Source: CAVQNQ01 sp964427655 (GTDB lineage: Bacteria; Acidobacteriota; Terriglobia; Bryobacterales; Bryobacteraceae). Taken from it: a stretch of 14,678 nt of DNA. The translations under genes were made by a program, and so were the position numbers. A model generated the notes under the pieces. It saw only the letters and a program-made list of their open reading frames with translations. It was not told the DNA's origin and searched no databases. This document shows positions 1-6,688 of this stretch, one piece after another. Within the stretch, counting starts at the first letter, position 1. Each line of letters starts with the position of its first letter. The stretch is taken from contig CAYRWE010000124.1 in NCBI GenBank assembly GCA_964427655.1, forward strand, positions 1 to 14,678. Direction: 5' to 3'.

Positions 1-692
1 TGGCCGGAGAAGCGCAGCCAGAGCAGGTACGCCCCGGCGCCGATCAGTAGCACCGGCCAATAGCGCGCCACGTATTCGAAATCGATCAGACGCAGCGTGT
101 GCAGCAGCAGCAGCACGCCCAGCACGATCAGCGCGATCCCCGCCACGGGGATCTGGTGCTGCCGCTCGCCGCGCAGGTTAATGAGGCTGGAATATTCGTC
201 GACGGGCTCGCCCCGGCGGCGCCGCTGGGCCGTGTGATAGGCCTCGAAAGCCATATAGAAGAACCAGGCCGCCAGCACGATACCGAAGACCGGCTCCAGT
301 CCGCCGGCTCCCGAATCGAGGATGCTGCACAGGATGCCGAATACCACGGCGTGCACCAGTCCCTTGGCGTATTGGCCGTTGTAGATGGCGCCTACGCCGG
401 GAATGAATCCCAGAAACAAGGCCAGCGCCGGAGAGATATCCGGATACACATAGTTCGGCGGGGGACCGCCCGCCATGCGCGGATCGGCCGCTCCAGGTGG
501 GGGAGCGTAGGGCGGCGGCGCTCCGGGCGCGGCGGCGAAAGCCGGCGGCGGACCCGCGGCGGCCGGAGCCGGTGCATGCTCCGGACAATAAACCGTTCCG
601 TAAGCATCGCGGCGGCACTCGGCGCAAACCGGCTTGCCGCAGGTGCGGCAGTAAGCGGTGGCCGCCACATCAGGATGATATTCGCAATTCAT
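1..692 (-). CDS. B-box zinc-finger membrane protein, partial (3' end outside window)
   Basis: 230 residues are visible from an ATG at 692; the C-terminus lies beyond base 1. The N-terminus carries a B-box-like zinc-binding array (C3, H6, C15, C18, C23, C26, C36, H39). A Pro/Ala-rich linker follows (about 41-84). The rest is hydrophobic: a TM2-like stretch (GFIPGVG...NGQYAKG, about 88-112), another helix pair to about 155, a charged RRRRGEP loop, then two helices ending in WPVLLIGAGAYLLW, which resembles the LiaI/LiaF-like membrane region. It is the third gene of the ECF operon, 9 bases after the anti-sigma stop, with a GAGGA Shine-Dalgarno overlapping that stop. The role is unknown; a membrane-stress or membrane-organising function is inferred from the operon and the LiaF-like tail. 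I am confident it is a gene, less so about function. Confidence 0.85.
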   Translation of the reverse strand, partial: MNCEYHPDVAATAYCRTCGKPVCAECRRDAYGTVYCPEHAPAPAAAGPPPAFAAAPGAPPPYAPPPGAADPRMAGGPPPNYVYPDISPALALFLGFIPGVGAIYNGQYAKGLVHAVVFGILCSILDSGAGGLEPVFGIVLAAWFFYMAFEAYHTAQRRRRGEPVDEYSSLINLRGERQHQIPVAGIALIVLGVLLLLHTLRLIDFEYVARYWPVLLIGAGAYLLWLRFSG

Positions 693-701
693 AATGTGTC
701 C

Positions 702-1358
702 TCAACGAATTCCCCCGGGTGAATTGGGTTCCGGCCCCGCGCCGGGCGTAATGTCCGGTTCCGTGGCGGGCCTCACCGGCAGCTTGCGTTCGTCCTTGCC
801 CGGGCCGGGATTCTCCTGGGCGGGCGCGGACTGCTGCTCTTCGTTCTGTTGCTGCCATTCCCGCAGCGTGGTTTGAATCTGGTACACAACCTTCAGGTTG
901 TCGTAATACTTCACCGAACGGGCCCAGGCGCGATACACGTTCTGCTCCAGACCCGCCCAGATGCGCGAAGGCTCCAGGTCCGACATGCTGGGCTGCCGCA
1001 ATCCGCCCGGCAGCAGCAGATGGGCCAGCATGGCGAGCGAGAGAACCGTGAATGCCATGCTCATGGCGAAGCGCGGCTGCAAAATCGGGCTGAGCAGCGC
1101 CGCGACCCACGGGCGGACCTTCGATTTGGGCTTGCCCTTGCTCCAGGGAGCGTCGAACAGCAGGCGCGTGATCAGTTCCGGCGGCGGCTCCACGTCGGCC
1201 GCGCGCTCGATAAACGCCACGGCGGCCGCCGAATCGCGGGCCAGCTCGGCACACGCCGGACATTCGGCCAGGTGGCGCTCCACGGTCGCCCGGGCGTCCG
1301 GCGCGAGCGTGCCATCGACGTAGTCGCAGATCAGAGTTTCGATCGCGGCGCAGTTCAT
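702..1358 (-). CDS. Anti-sigma factor with zinc-finger (zf-HC2/RsiW-like) and one TM helix
   Basis: A 218-residue protein. The N-terminus has the ZAS-type zinc motif HxxxCxxC (H29, C33, C36, with C3 or C11 as a further ligand), as in RsiW/ChrR-type anti-sigma factors. A single transmembrane helix lies at about 97-117 (FAMSMAFTVLSLAMLAHLLL). The extracytoplasmic part (about 120-218) is a polar, Gln/Glu- then Pro-rich tail with no known domain. In this family the cytoplasmic zinc domain holds the cognate sigma factor, and release follows proteolysis or a conformational change. Its ATG overlaps the sigma stop (ATGA, 1355-1358), so the two are probably translationally coupled. The signal it senses cannot be read from the sequence. 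Confidence 0.9.
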   Translation of the reverse strand: MNCAAIETLICDYVDGTLAPDARATVERHLAECPACAELARDSAAAVAFIERAADVEPPPELITRLLFDAPWSKGKPKSKVRPWVAALLSPILQPRFAMSMAFTVLSLAMLAHLLLPGGLRQPSMSDLEPSRIWAGLEQNVYRAWARSVKYYDNLKVVYQIQTTLREWQQQNEEQQSAPAQENPGPGKDERKLPVRPATEPDITPGAGPEPNSPGGIR

Positions 1359-2035
1359 ATCGCCAGCTTCTGTTTCCGCAGCAGCCGGGCCAATTCGGCC
1401 CGCCCCCGGTTAATGCGCGATTTCACCGTGCCCTCCGGAATAGCCAGGACTGCGGCAATCTCGCTGTACTCCATTTCCTGCAAGTCCCTCAGAATCACTG
1501 CCTCGCGCAAATCCGGCGAAAGCTTCTGCAAGGTCGCCTGCAAAATCTCGCTGGCTTCCCGCCCGGCCACCGCGTGGTCCGGCCGTTCGGAAGCCGCCGC
1601 CCCGAACCCCTCCATCATGGGAAGCCGATCTTCGATGGAATCCGTGACACGCTCCTGGCGGGTGCGCCGGTAATGATCGATCAGCAGGTTGCGCGTGACG
1701 CGCGCCAGCCAGGTGCCGAAAGAACCCTCCGCCGAGCGGAACGTGTGCAGGGTACGGAAGACCCTCAGAAATACTTCCTGCGTCAGGTCTTGCGCCTCCG
1801 AGCCGGTACCCGTAAAGCGATAGCACAGGCCGTAGACGCGCCGGGTGTGAAGCCGTATCAACTCCTCCCAGGCGGTCTCATCGCCCCTCAGGCAGCGCGA
1901 AACCAGGCTATAGTCGGCGTCCAAGCTACGTTCTACCAGATTACGACTCCCGCCGGCACCCACATCGGGGTGGATGCGATTGGTGGCGACTGCCGATTGT
2001 GGAAGCATCCCGAAAGCTAGCGTCGCGGCGGCCAT
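1355..2035 (-). CDS. ECF (sigma-70 family) RNA polymerase sigma factor
   Basis: A 226-residue group 4 sigma factor. Region 2 spans about 42-128, including the core-binding stretch AQDLTQEVFLRVFR and the -10-recognition part GSFGTWLARVTRNLLIDHYRR. Region 4 spans about 165-220, with the helix-turn-helix YSEIAAVLAIPEGTVKSRINR. The linker has no region 3, as expected for ECF factors. It heads an operon with its anti-sigma partner (ATGA overlap) and a B-box membrane protein. The start is uncertain: ATG at 2035 gives about 40 residues before region 2 and has no clear Shine-Dalgarno; ATG at 2008 is an alternative, also without one. Family members usually start closer to region 2, so a shorter protein is possible. 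Confidence 0.92.
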   Translation of the reverse strand: MAAATLAFGMLPQSAVATNRIHPDVGAGGSRNLVERSLDADYSLVSRCLRGDETAWEELIRLHTRRVYGLCYRFTGTGSEAQDLTQEVFLRVFRTLHTFRSAEGSFGTWLARVTRNLLIDHYRRTRQERVTDSIEDRLPMMEGFGAAASERPDHAVAGREASEILQATLQKLSPDLREAVILRDLQEMEYSEIAAVLAIPEGTVKSRINRGRAELARLLRKQKLAI

Positions 2036-2107
2036 GGCACTCGTTCTTTCAAAAGGAGAAACGAGGCTTTATCATGATAGGTTCAAACTTTCCCTTATGC
2101 CAGCGTT
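2036..2107. promoter_or_regulatory. Divergent promoter region with perfect 10-bp palindrome
   Basis: 72 bases separate the divergent ECF sigma and UPF0104 genes. A perfect palindrome TATCATGATA sits at 2070-2079. Read on either strand it supplies TATCAT, five of six matches to a sigma-70 -10 box. On the minus strand, CTGGCA (2098-2103, four of six to the -35 consensus) lies 18 bases upstream of it. On the plus strand the best -35 at 17 bases is weak (TTTCAA). The minus strand also reads TGAACC then, 16 bases on, CGTTTC, a loose ECF-type pair that might mean autoregulation. These are by-eye assignments. Confidence 0.35.
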
Positions 2108-3175
2108 TTGAGAGACGCTGCCGGGAAAGGGAGGTCCAGGATTCGCCGCACAAAGTGGAAGTGGGCGCTGGCAGCCGCGCTGGTGGTGGCCGCGGGCTGG
2201 TGGCTCCGGGCGCAATGGCGAGGCTTCGATTGGCGGCTGGCGGCGGCCAGTTTCGCCGGCATGGACTGGTGGTGGCTGGCGGGTTCGGTGGCGGCGGTGG
2301 GTGCCAGTTATGTGGTTCGCGCGCTCCGCTGGGCGGTTTTCCTGAAGCCGCTGCGGCCGCGGCCGAGCTTTCGCAACCTGCTCTCGGCTACGGCAATCGG
2401 CTACATGTCATTGGTTTTGTTGGGCCGACCCGGGGAGTTCGTACGACCCTACCTGATCGCCGTCAAGGAACGTGTGCCCGTGGCTTCGCAACTGGCCGCG
2501 CTGGTCCTGGAGCGCATCTTCGACCTGCTGCTGGCCCTGTTGATTTTCGCCATGGCTTTGGCGCGGGTGCGCGCCTCCGGGGTACACGTGGGCGTGCGGC
2601 TGGCCTGGGTGCTCTCTGCGGGCGGCTGGGTCGTGGGTATCGCCTGCACGCTGTTGCTGCTGATGCTCCTGGGTTTGCGCCACTTCTCCGAGGCCGCGCG
2701 CCGACGGCTGATGTCCGCCTTGCGGTTTCTCCCCGAGGCGCTCTGCCGGAAAATCGAGAAAGCGCTGGCCGCTTTCCTGGCCGGTGCCGGATCCATCCGC
2801 GACGATGCCGCCCTGGCGCTGGTCCTGGCTTACTCGATCCTGGAGTGGGCGATCATCGCGGCCTGCTTCGTGTGCGCGGTGCGGGCATTCCCGGCGACGC
2901 ATACTTTTACTCTTGTGGATACTCTGATCGTCATGGGATTTGTGTCCTTCGGGGCGGTGGTCCAGATCCCCGGCATCGGTGGCGGGGTACAGGTGGTGGC
3001 GGCCCTGGTTCTGGTGGAGCTGTTCCGGATGCGGGTTGAGCCGGCGACCTCATTCGCCGTTGTTTTGTGGATAATTACATTTGTAGCAATTGTGCCGGTA
3101 GGCGTACTGGTAGCCCTGAAGGAAGGCCTGAGCTGGCGCGGCCTGCGCCGAATACGACTGGAGAAGGACGCATGA
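2108..3175 (+). CDS. UPF0104 / lysylphosphatidylglycerol synthase-like TM protein (flippase-like)
   Basis: About 355 residues of integral membrane protein with roughly eight hydrophobic helices. It shows the family signature GRPGEFVRPYLIA (about 106-118) and, just after it, LERIFDLLLALL (about 134-145), typical of the YbhN/UPF0104 and MprF N-terminal flippase-like domain (PF03706). The C-terminal part has the conserved GIGGGVQVV stretch. It has no soluble synthase domain, so it is the membrane module alone; a lipid or polyprenyl-linked transport role is known or suggested for relatives but not shown here. The start is doubtful: TTG at 2108 has no Shine-Dalgarno, while a strong AGGGAGG (2128-2134) lies 6 bases before an in-frame ATT at 2141 (Ile12). 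The stop overlaps the nrdR start as ATGA. Confidence 0.85.
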   Translation: MRDAAGKGRSRIRRTKWKWALAAALVVAAGWWLRAQWRGFDWRLAAASFAGMDWWWLAGSVAAVGASYVVRALRWAVFLKPLRPRPSFRNLLSATAIGYMSLVLLGRPGEFVRPYLIAVKERVPVASQLAALVLERIFDLLLALLIFAMALARVRASGVHVGVRLAWVLSAGGWVVGIACTLLLLMLLGLRHFSEAARRRLMSALRFLPEALCRKIEKALAAFLAGAGSIRDDAALALVLAYSILEWAIIAACFVCAVRAFPATHTFTLVDTLIVMGFVSFGAVVQIPGIGGGVQVVAALVLVELFRMRVEPATSFAVVLWIITFVAIVPVGVLVALKEGLSWRGLRRIRLEKDA

Positions 3176-3633
3176 AGTGCCCATTCTGCAATCACTTGCT
3201 AGACAAAGTGGTGGATTCGCGCGAGAGCAAGGAGGGAGACGCCGTACGCCGCCGCCGGGAATGCCTGGCTTGCGAGCGCCGCTTCACCACATACGAGCGC
3301 ATCGACGAAGTCCCCTACATGGTCGTGAAGAAGGATGGGCGGCGCGAGAAGTTCGACCGCCAAAAGGTGCTCAACGGACTCCTGAAGGCGTGCGAAAAGC
3401 GGCCCATCAGCGTGGTACGGCTCTCGGATCTGGTCAATCGCGTGGAGACCAAAGTCAGCGACTCTCCGGACCGGGAAATCTCCACTACAGAGATAGGAGA
3501 ATACCTCATGGAGAGCCTGCGGGAACTCGACAAGATCGCCTACGTGCGCTTCGCATCAGTTTATCGGGATTTCCAGGACGAGCAGGCGTTCTTTAACGAA
3601 CTAAAGAATTTGATGCGTCAAAAAGTACCCTAA
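3172..3633 (+). CDS. nrdR: Transcriptional repressor NrdR
   Basis: A 153-residue protein of normal NrdR length. The N-terminal zinc ribbon has CPFC (C3, C6) and CLAC (C31, C34). The ATP-cone domain follows from about residue 46 (MVVKKDGRREKFDRQKVLNGLLKAC) to about 139, with the typical KIAYVRFASVYRDF end. In other bacteria NrdR senses dATP/ATP and represses ribonucleotide reductase genes by binding NrdR boxes. The ATG at 3172 is chosen because it gives the conserved MKCPFC start and has GAGAAGG just upstream; the frame stays open to 3067 but that extension is inside the upstream gene. It overlaps the UPF0104 stop (ATGA). No ribonucleotide reductase gene or obvious NrdR box is in the window. 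Confidence 0.97.
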   Translation: MKCPFCNHLLDKVVDSRESKEGDAVRRRRECLACERRFTTYERIDEVPYMVVKKDGRREKFDRQKVLNGLLKACEKRPISVVRLSDLVNRVETKVSDSPDREISTTEIGEYLMESLRELDKIAYVRFASVYRDFQDEQAFFNELKNLMRQKVP

Positions 3634-3897
3634 ACGGAGGCGTCCCGACCGATTCCCGGAGGCGTGGCTTTCGCAGCGATGCGATGTAACCGAAACCATT
3701 CCTAGGCATCTTTAAAATAGGGCTTTAACTTAGCCGAGGAATGATGATATGATCAGTCGGAAGTCGAACCTCGAATGCGGCCGATCTTTACGAGATTTCG
3801 GGCAAGACCATCCGGCCGGACTTTATTCAGATAATACCCCATTTCCCCGGCGTACGAAGTATTTCCGTTCGCATGTCCGTGGGGAGGTGAGCACCTA
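3634..3897 (+). promoter_or_regulatory. nrdR-rpoD intergenic region / rpoD 5' leader
   Basis: 264 bases without a gene. The region holds a 9-bp direct repeat CGGAGGCGT at 3635-3643 and 3657-3665 (22-base period, about two helical turns), the rpoD promoter (3725-3753), and then a leader of roughly 135 bases. At its end the rpoD Shine-Dalgarno lies in a small inverted repeat: AGGT (3885-3888) and ACCT (3893-3896). TCCCC at 3844-3848 could also pair with GGGGA at 3881-3885. No intrinsic terminator is visible after nrdR, so some read-through from nrdR into rpoD is possible. Confidence 0.6.
3725..3753 (+). promoter_or_regulatory. Sigma-70 type promoter for rpoD
   Basis: TTAACT (3725-3730; four of six to TTGACA), a 17-base spacer, and TATGAT (3748-3753; five of six to TATAAT). 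Spacing is optimal, and it is the best hexamer pair found in the gap. Transcription would start near 3760 and leave about 138 untranslated bases before the rpoD start. Assigned by eye; transcript mapping would settle it. Confidence 0.6.
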
Positions 3898-5427
3898 GTG
3901 GACCAATTCGAAGATCAATTTTTACCCGACAACCCCGAAGCACTGGGCCTCGCATTTGAGGAAGAGCCCAAGTTCTTCGACCCGGAAGCCGCTCACGAAG
4001 CGGATTTCCTCCATCCAGCGCCGGTTGAAGAGTCCATCTACACCGACGATCCGGTACGCGTGTACCTGCGGGAGATGGGCGCCGTCCCGCTGTTGACCAG
4101 AGAGGGCGAGGTCGACCTGGCCCGCCGGATGGAACGCGGTAAGTTGCGGATGCAAAAGGCCATTAGCCGCTCAGCGTTGGTTCAGGGAGTGGTTGTCGAG
4201 CTGGCCGATAACGTCCGCCGGGGAACCGTCGAGTTGGAATCGGTGGTGGATTTGGGGGATGTCGAGGAAGGCACTCCGGCCGATCTGGAAGTTCGCGCCG
4301 ACGCCATCCGGCAGTTCTCCGACGTGGGGCTGCTGCACAAGAAACTACAGACGCTGGTAGATAAGGTAGAGACTACCGCGATCGTCAATAAGAAGTCGCG
4401 CAAGCGTCTGTGCGCTCGCCTGAACCGGGCCAAGGTGGAGACTTCCCAGGCGATTCGCCGGGTTCCGTTCAGAGTCAACAAATGGAAGGACTTCTCGCGC
4501 GAGATCGAGCGCGCCGTGGAAGATATTAATCACCTCGATAACGAGATCAAAAAGCTGGAAAGCCGCAGCAATCTGCTCCAGCAGGCCCGCCTGCGGGAGC
4601 TGAAGCGCGAAATTCGCAAGCGTGAAACCGTGGCTGGCGCCACCCTCCCGGAATTGCGCCACAGCCTGACGGTGATCCGGCACGGCGAAGCCGAGGCCGA
4701 GCGCGCCAAGAAAGACTTGGTAGAAGCCAATCTTCGCCTGGTGGTGTCGGTAGCCAAGAAGTACGTAAACCGCGGACTTCATCTGCTGGACCTCATCCAG
4801 GAGGGCAATATCGGGCTGATGCGCGCGGCCGACAAGTTTGAGTACCGGCGCGGCTACAAGTTCTCGACGTATGCCACGTGGTGGATTCGCCAGGCGATCA
4901 CGCGGGCCATTGCGGACCAATCCCGGACCATCCGGATTCCGGTGCACATGAACGAGAGTATGAACAAGTTCCTGCGGGCCACACGCGAGCTCGAGAAGGA
5001 ATTGGGCCGTACTCCTACAAATGACGAAATTGGGCGGCGGATGGAAATCCCCGTCGAGAAGGTGCAGAAGCTGAAGACCATCTCGCGCGACCCCGTCTCT
5101 CTGGAGACCCCAGTGGGGCGCGATGGCGAATCCGCGTTGGGCGACCTGATCGAGGACCGCTGGGTGGGTTCGCCGGTGGATGCCGTTATCGAATCCAACG
5201 TTCGCGACGAGACCGCCGGAATTCTGAAGACTCTCTCTCCCAAGGAGGAGAAGGTCATCCGGATGCGGTTCGGGATCGGCTGCGAGCGGGAACATACGCT
5301 GGAGGAGATCGGGCAGGAGTTCGATGTCACGCGCGAGCGCATTCGCCAGATCGAGGCCAAGGCGCTGCGGCAGCTACGCGCTCCGGAGCGTGCCCGGCGC
5401 CTGCGCGCGCTGATGGCCGCGCGTTAA
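3898..5427 (+). CDS. rpoD: RNA polymerase primary sigma factor RpoD (sigma-70)
   Basis: A 509-residue group 1 sigma factor. Region 1.2 is at about 51-85 (DPVRVYLREMGAVPLLTREGE). A charged, coiled-coil-prone non-conserved region follows (about 90-265). Region 2 runs from about 268 to 345, including DLIQEGNIGLMRA and the melting motif YKFSTYATWWIRQAITRAI. Region 3 is about 350-430, and region 4 about 440-500 with the -35-reading helix VTRERIRQIEAKALRQLR. The N-terminus is only about 50 acidic residues, shorter than the region 1.1 of E. coli sigma-70. Translation starts at GTG 3898 with GGGAGGTGA 8 bases upstream. It has its own promoter and terminator, so it appears to be a monocistronic housekeeping gene. 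Confidence 0.96.
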   Translation: MDQFEDQFLPDNPEALGLAFEEEPKFFDPEAAHEADFLHPAPVEESIYTDDPVRVYLREMGAVPLLTREGEVDLARRMERGKLRMQKAISRSALVQGVVVELADNVRRGTVELESVVDLGDVEEGTPADLEVRADAIRQFSDVGLLHKKLQTLVDKVETTAIVNKKSRKRLCARLNRAKVETSQAIRRVPFRVNKWKDFSREIERAVEDINHLDNEIKKLESRSNLLQQARLRELKREIRKRETVAGATLPELRHSLTVIRHGEAEAERAKKDLVEANLRLVVSVAKKYVNRGLHLLDLIQEGNIGLMRAADKFEYRRGYKFSTYATWWIRQAITRAIADQSRTIRIPVHMNESMNKFLRATRELEKELGRTPTNDEIGRRMEIPVEKVQKLKTISRDPVSLETPVGRDGESALGDLIEDRWVGSPVDAVIESNVRDETAGILKTLSPKEEKVIRMRFGIGCEREHTLEEIGQEFDVTRERIRQIEAKALRQLRAPERARRLRALMAAR

Positions 5428-5500
5428 CTAGAAAACAGATTCGTCTAACAGGGCAGGCCCCCCGGCCTGCCCTTTCTTTTTGGTGGCGCATCCAAGAAGT
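5428..5500. other. rpoD-dehydrogenase intergenic gap
   Basis: 73 bases, mostly taken up by the rpoD terminator. The 19 bases left before ATG 5501 contain only AAGAAG as a weak ribosome-binding candidate. No promoter pair was recognised, so the dehydrogenase promoter may overlap the terminator or the end of rpoD. Confidence 0.4.
5451..5481 (+). terminator. Intrinsic terminator of rpoD
   Basis: A perfect 9-bp GC-rich stem, GGGCAGGCC (5451-5459) and GGCCTGCCC (5464-5472), with a CCCC loop, followed by TTTCTTTTT. It starts 24 bases after the rpoD stop. It separates rpoD from the downstream dehydrogenase, which must therefore have its own promoter or depend on read-through; no clear promoter was found in the 19 bases left before that gene's ATG. 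Confidence 0.93.
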
Positions 5501-6688
5501 ATGCACCAGAGAGCGAAAACAGTTGCCGTCATAGTTTCAATCGCGGGCGCCGTCGCGTTGTTCGCGGCGGTCACGCCCAAGTTGCCGCCCCCGTTCGCCA
5601 CGCCATCGGCGGACAATCATCCGGTCGTGGTCCCGGAGCCCTCCGGCGCGCGGCTCAGCGTGCCAGCGGATTTCAAGGTGGAGGTGTTCGCCGAGGGATT
5701 TTCCACGCCGCGCTACATGGCGTTGGGGCCGAACAACGAGATTCTGCTGGCCGATTCCGCGCACGGGCCCAATGGAGCGGTTTACATCATCAAAGCCGGC
5801 GGCCAGCGCAAGAAGCTGATCGAGGGGCTCAACCAGCCCTACGGCCTGGCCTTCTGGAACGGGTACCTGTACGTGGGCGAGCCGGATTCGATCAAGCGCT
5901 ACCGCTACGACGCCAAAGCGATGTCGGTGGGGAAAGGCGAGGAGGTGATCTCGCTGGCCGGGCTCGGCACGCATCATTGGTCGCGCGATCTACTCTTTGA
6001 CCGCGCGGGCAAGAAGCTGTACGTCGGAGTGGGCTCCGGGTCGAACGATTCGGCCGGAGAAGATCCGCGCCGGGCGGCCATCAATCAGTACAATCCGGAC
6101 GGCTCGGGACACGTCATCTTTGCATCGGGCACACGCAATCCGACCGGACTGCGCTGGTATCCCGGCACCGACACTCTATGGGCGGCTGTGCAAGAGCGCG
6201 ACACCCTGGGCGATGACCTGGTGCCGGACTTCTTCACGCACATCCAGCAGGGCGGCTTCTACGGTTGGCCCTACGCCTACGCCGGACCGCACGAGGACCC
6301 CTTCAACAAGGGCAAGCGCCCGGACCTGGTGGCCAAGACCGTCGTTCCGGACGTGCTGCTGGGATCGCATGTCGCGGTGCTCGATTTCATCTTCTATACC
6401 GGCAACCGGTTTCCGGCCGAATATCGCGGCGGCGCATTCCTGGCCTTGCACGGTTCGTGGAACCGCTCGAAGCGCGTGGGGCAATCGGTGGCGTTCCTTC
6501 CCTTTAGGGACGGCAAGCCGGCGGGCGAGCTGACGGAGGTCGTGAAAGGCTGGATGATCTCACCCGACCAACGCGACGTGTGGGGGCGGCCGGTGGGCCT
6601 GCTGCAACTGCCCGACGGTAGCCTGCTGATCTCCGACGACGGAGGGAAGAAGATCTGGCACCTGCACTACGGGGCCAAAGCTAGTTGA
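5501..6688 (+). CDS. Exported PQQ-type sugar/sorbosone dehydrogenase-like beta-propeller
   Basis: 395 residues from ATG 5501. The N-terminus is a signal-like segment (basic start, then VAVIVSIAGAVALFAAV, about 8-24), so a periplasmic location is likely. The rest fits the glucose/sorbosone dehydrogenase six-bladed propeller family (PF07995): blade repeats such as LGPNNEILLADS, a His pair at 158-159 (GTHHWSRDLLFD) where soluble PQQ glucose dehydrogenase has its catalytic His, GTRNPTGLRW (R212, N213) matching the PQQ-contacting Arg-Asn, and the last-blade RPVGLLQLPDGSLLISDD. Substrate cannot be told: glucose, sorbosone or other aldoses are possible, and many homologues are uncharacterised. The in-frame TTG at 5480 lies in the rpoD terminator and was not used. 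The last 8 bases overlap the convergent phosphatase gene. Confidence 0.85.
   Translation: MHQRAKTVAVIVSIAGAVALFAAVTPKLPPPFATPSADNHPVVVPEPSGARLSVPADFKVEVFAEGFSTPRYMALGPNNEILLADSAHGPNGAVYIIKAGGQRKKLIEGLNQPYGLAFWNGYLYVGEPDSIKRYRYDAKAMSVGKGEEVISLAGLGTHHWSRDLLFDRAGKKLYVGVGSGSNDSAGEDPRRAAINQYNPDGSGHVIFASGTRNPTGLRWYPGTDTLWAAVQERDTLGDDLVPDFFTHIQQGGFYGWPYAYAGPHEDPFNKGKRPDLVAKTVVPDVLLGSHVAVLDFIFYTGNRFPAEYRGGAFLALHGSWNRSKRVGQSVAFLPFRDGKPAGELTEVVKGWMISPDQRDVWGRPVGLLQLPDGSLLISDDGGKKIWHLHYGAKAS

Noticed and set aside
849..1673. 274-codon plus-strand open frame
   Set aside because: Antisense to the anti-sigma and sigma genes, both of which show family motifs.
1999..3039. 346-codon plus-strand frame over the UPF0104 gene
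   Set aside because: Gly/Arg-rich translation without hydrophobic helices; the overlapping frame has the UPF0104 signature.
3067..3171. N-terminal extension of nrdR
   Set aside because: NrdR begins with the zinc ribbon MKCPFC; the extension lies in the UPF0104 coding end and is not family-like.
3830..3835. GATAAT as a second rpoD -10 box
   Set aside because: No -35-like hexamer 16-18 bases upstream and no extended -10.
3634..3897. Possible small RNA or riboswitch in the rpoD leader
   Set aside because: No recognised riboswitch core or terminator/antiterminator pair; only short inverted repeats.
4345..5295. 316-codon minus-strand open frame
   Set aside because: Antisense to rpoD, which is unambiguous.
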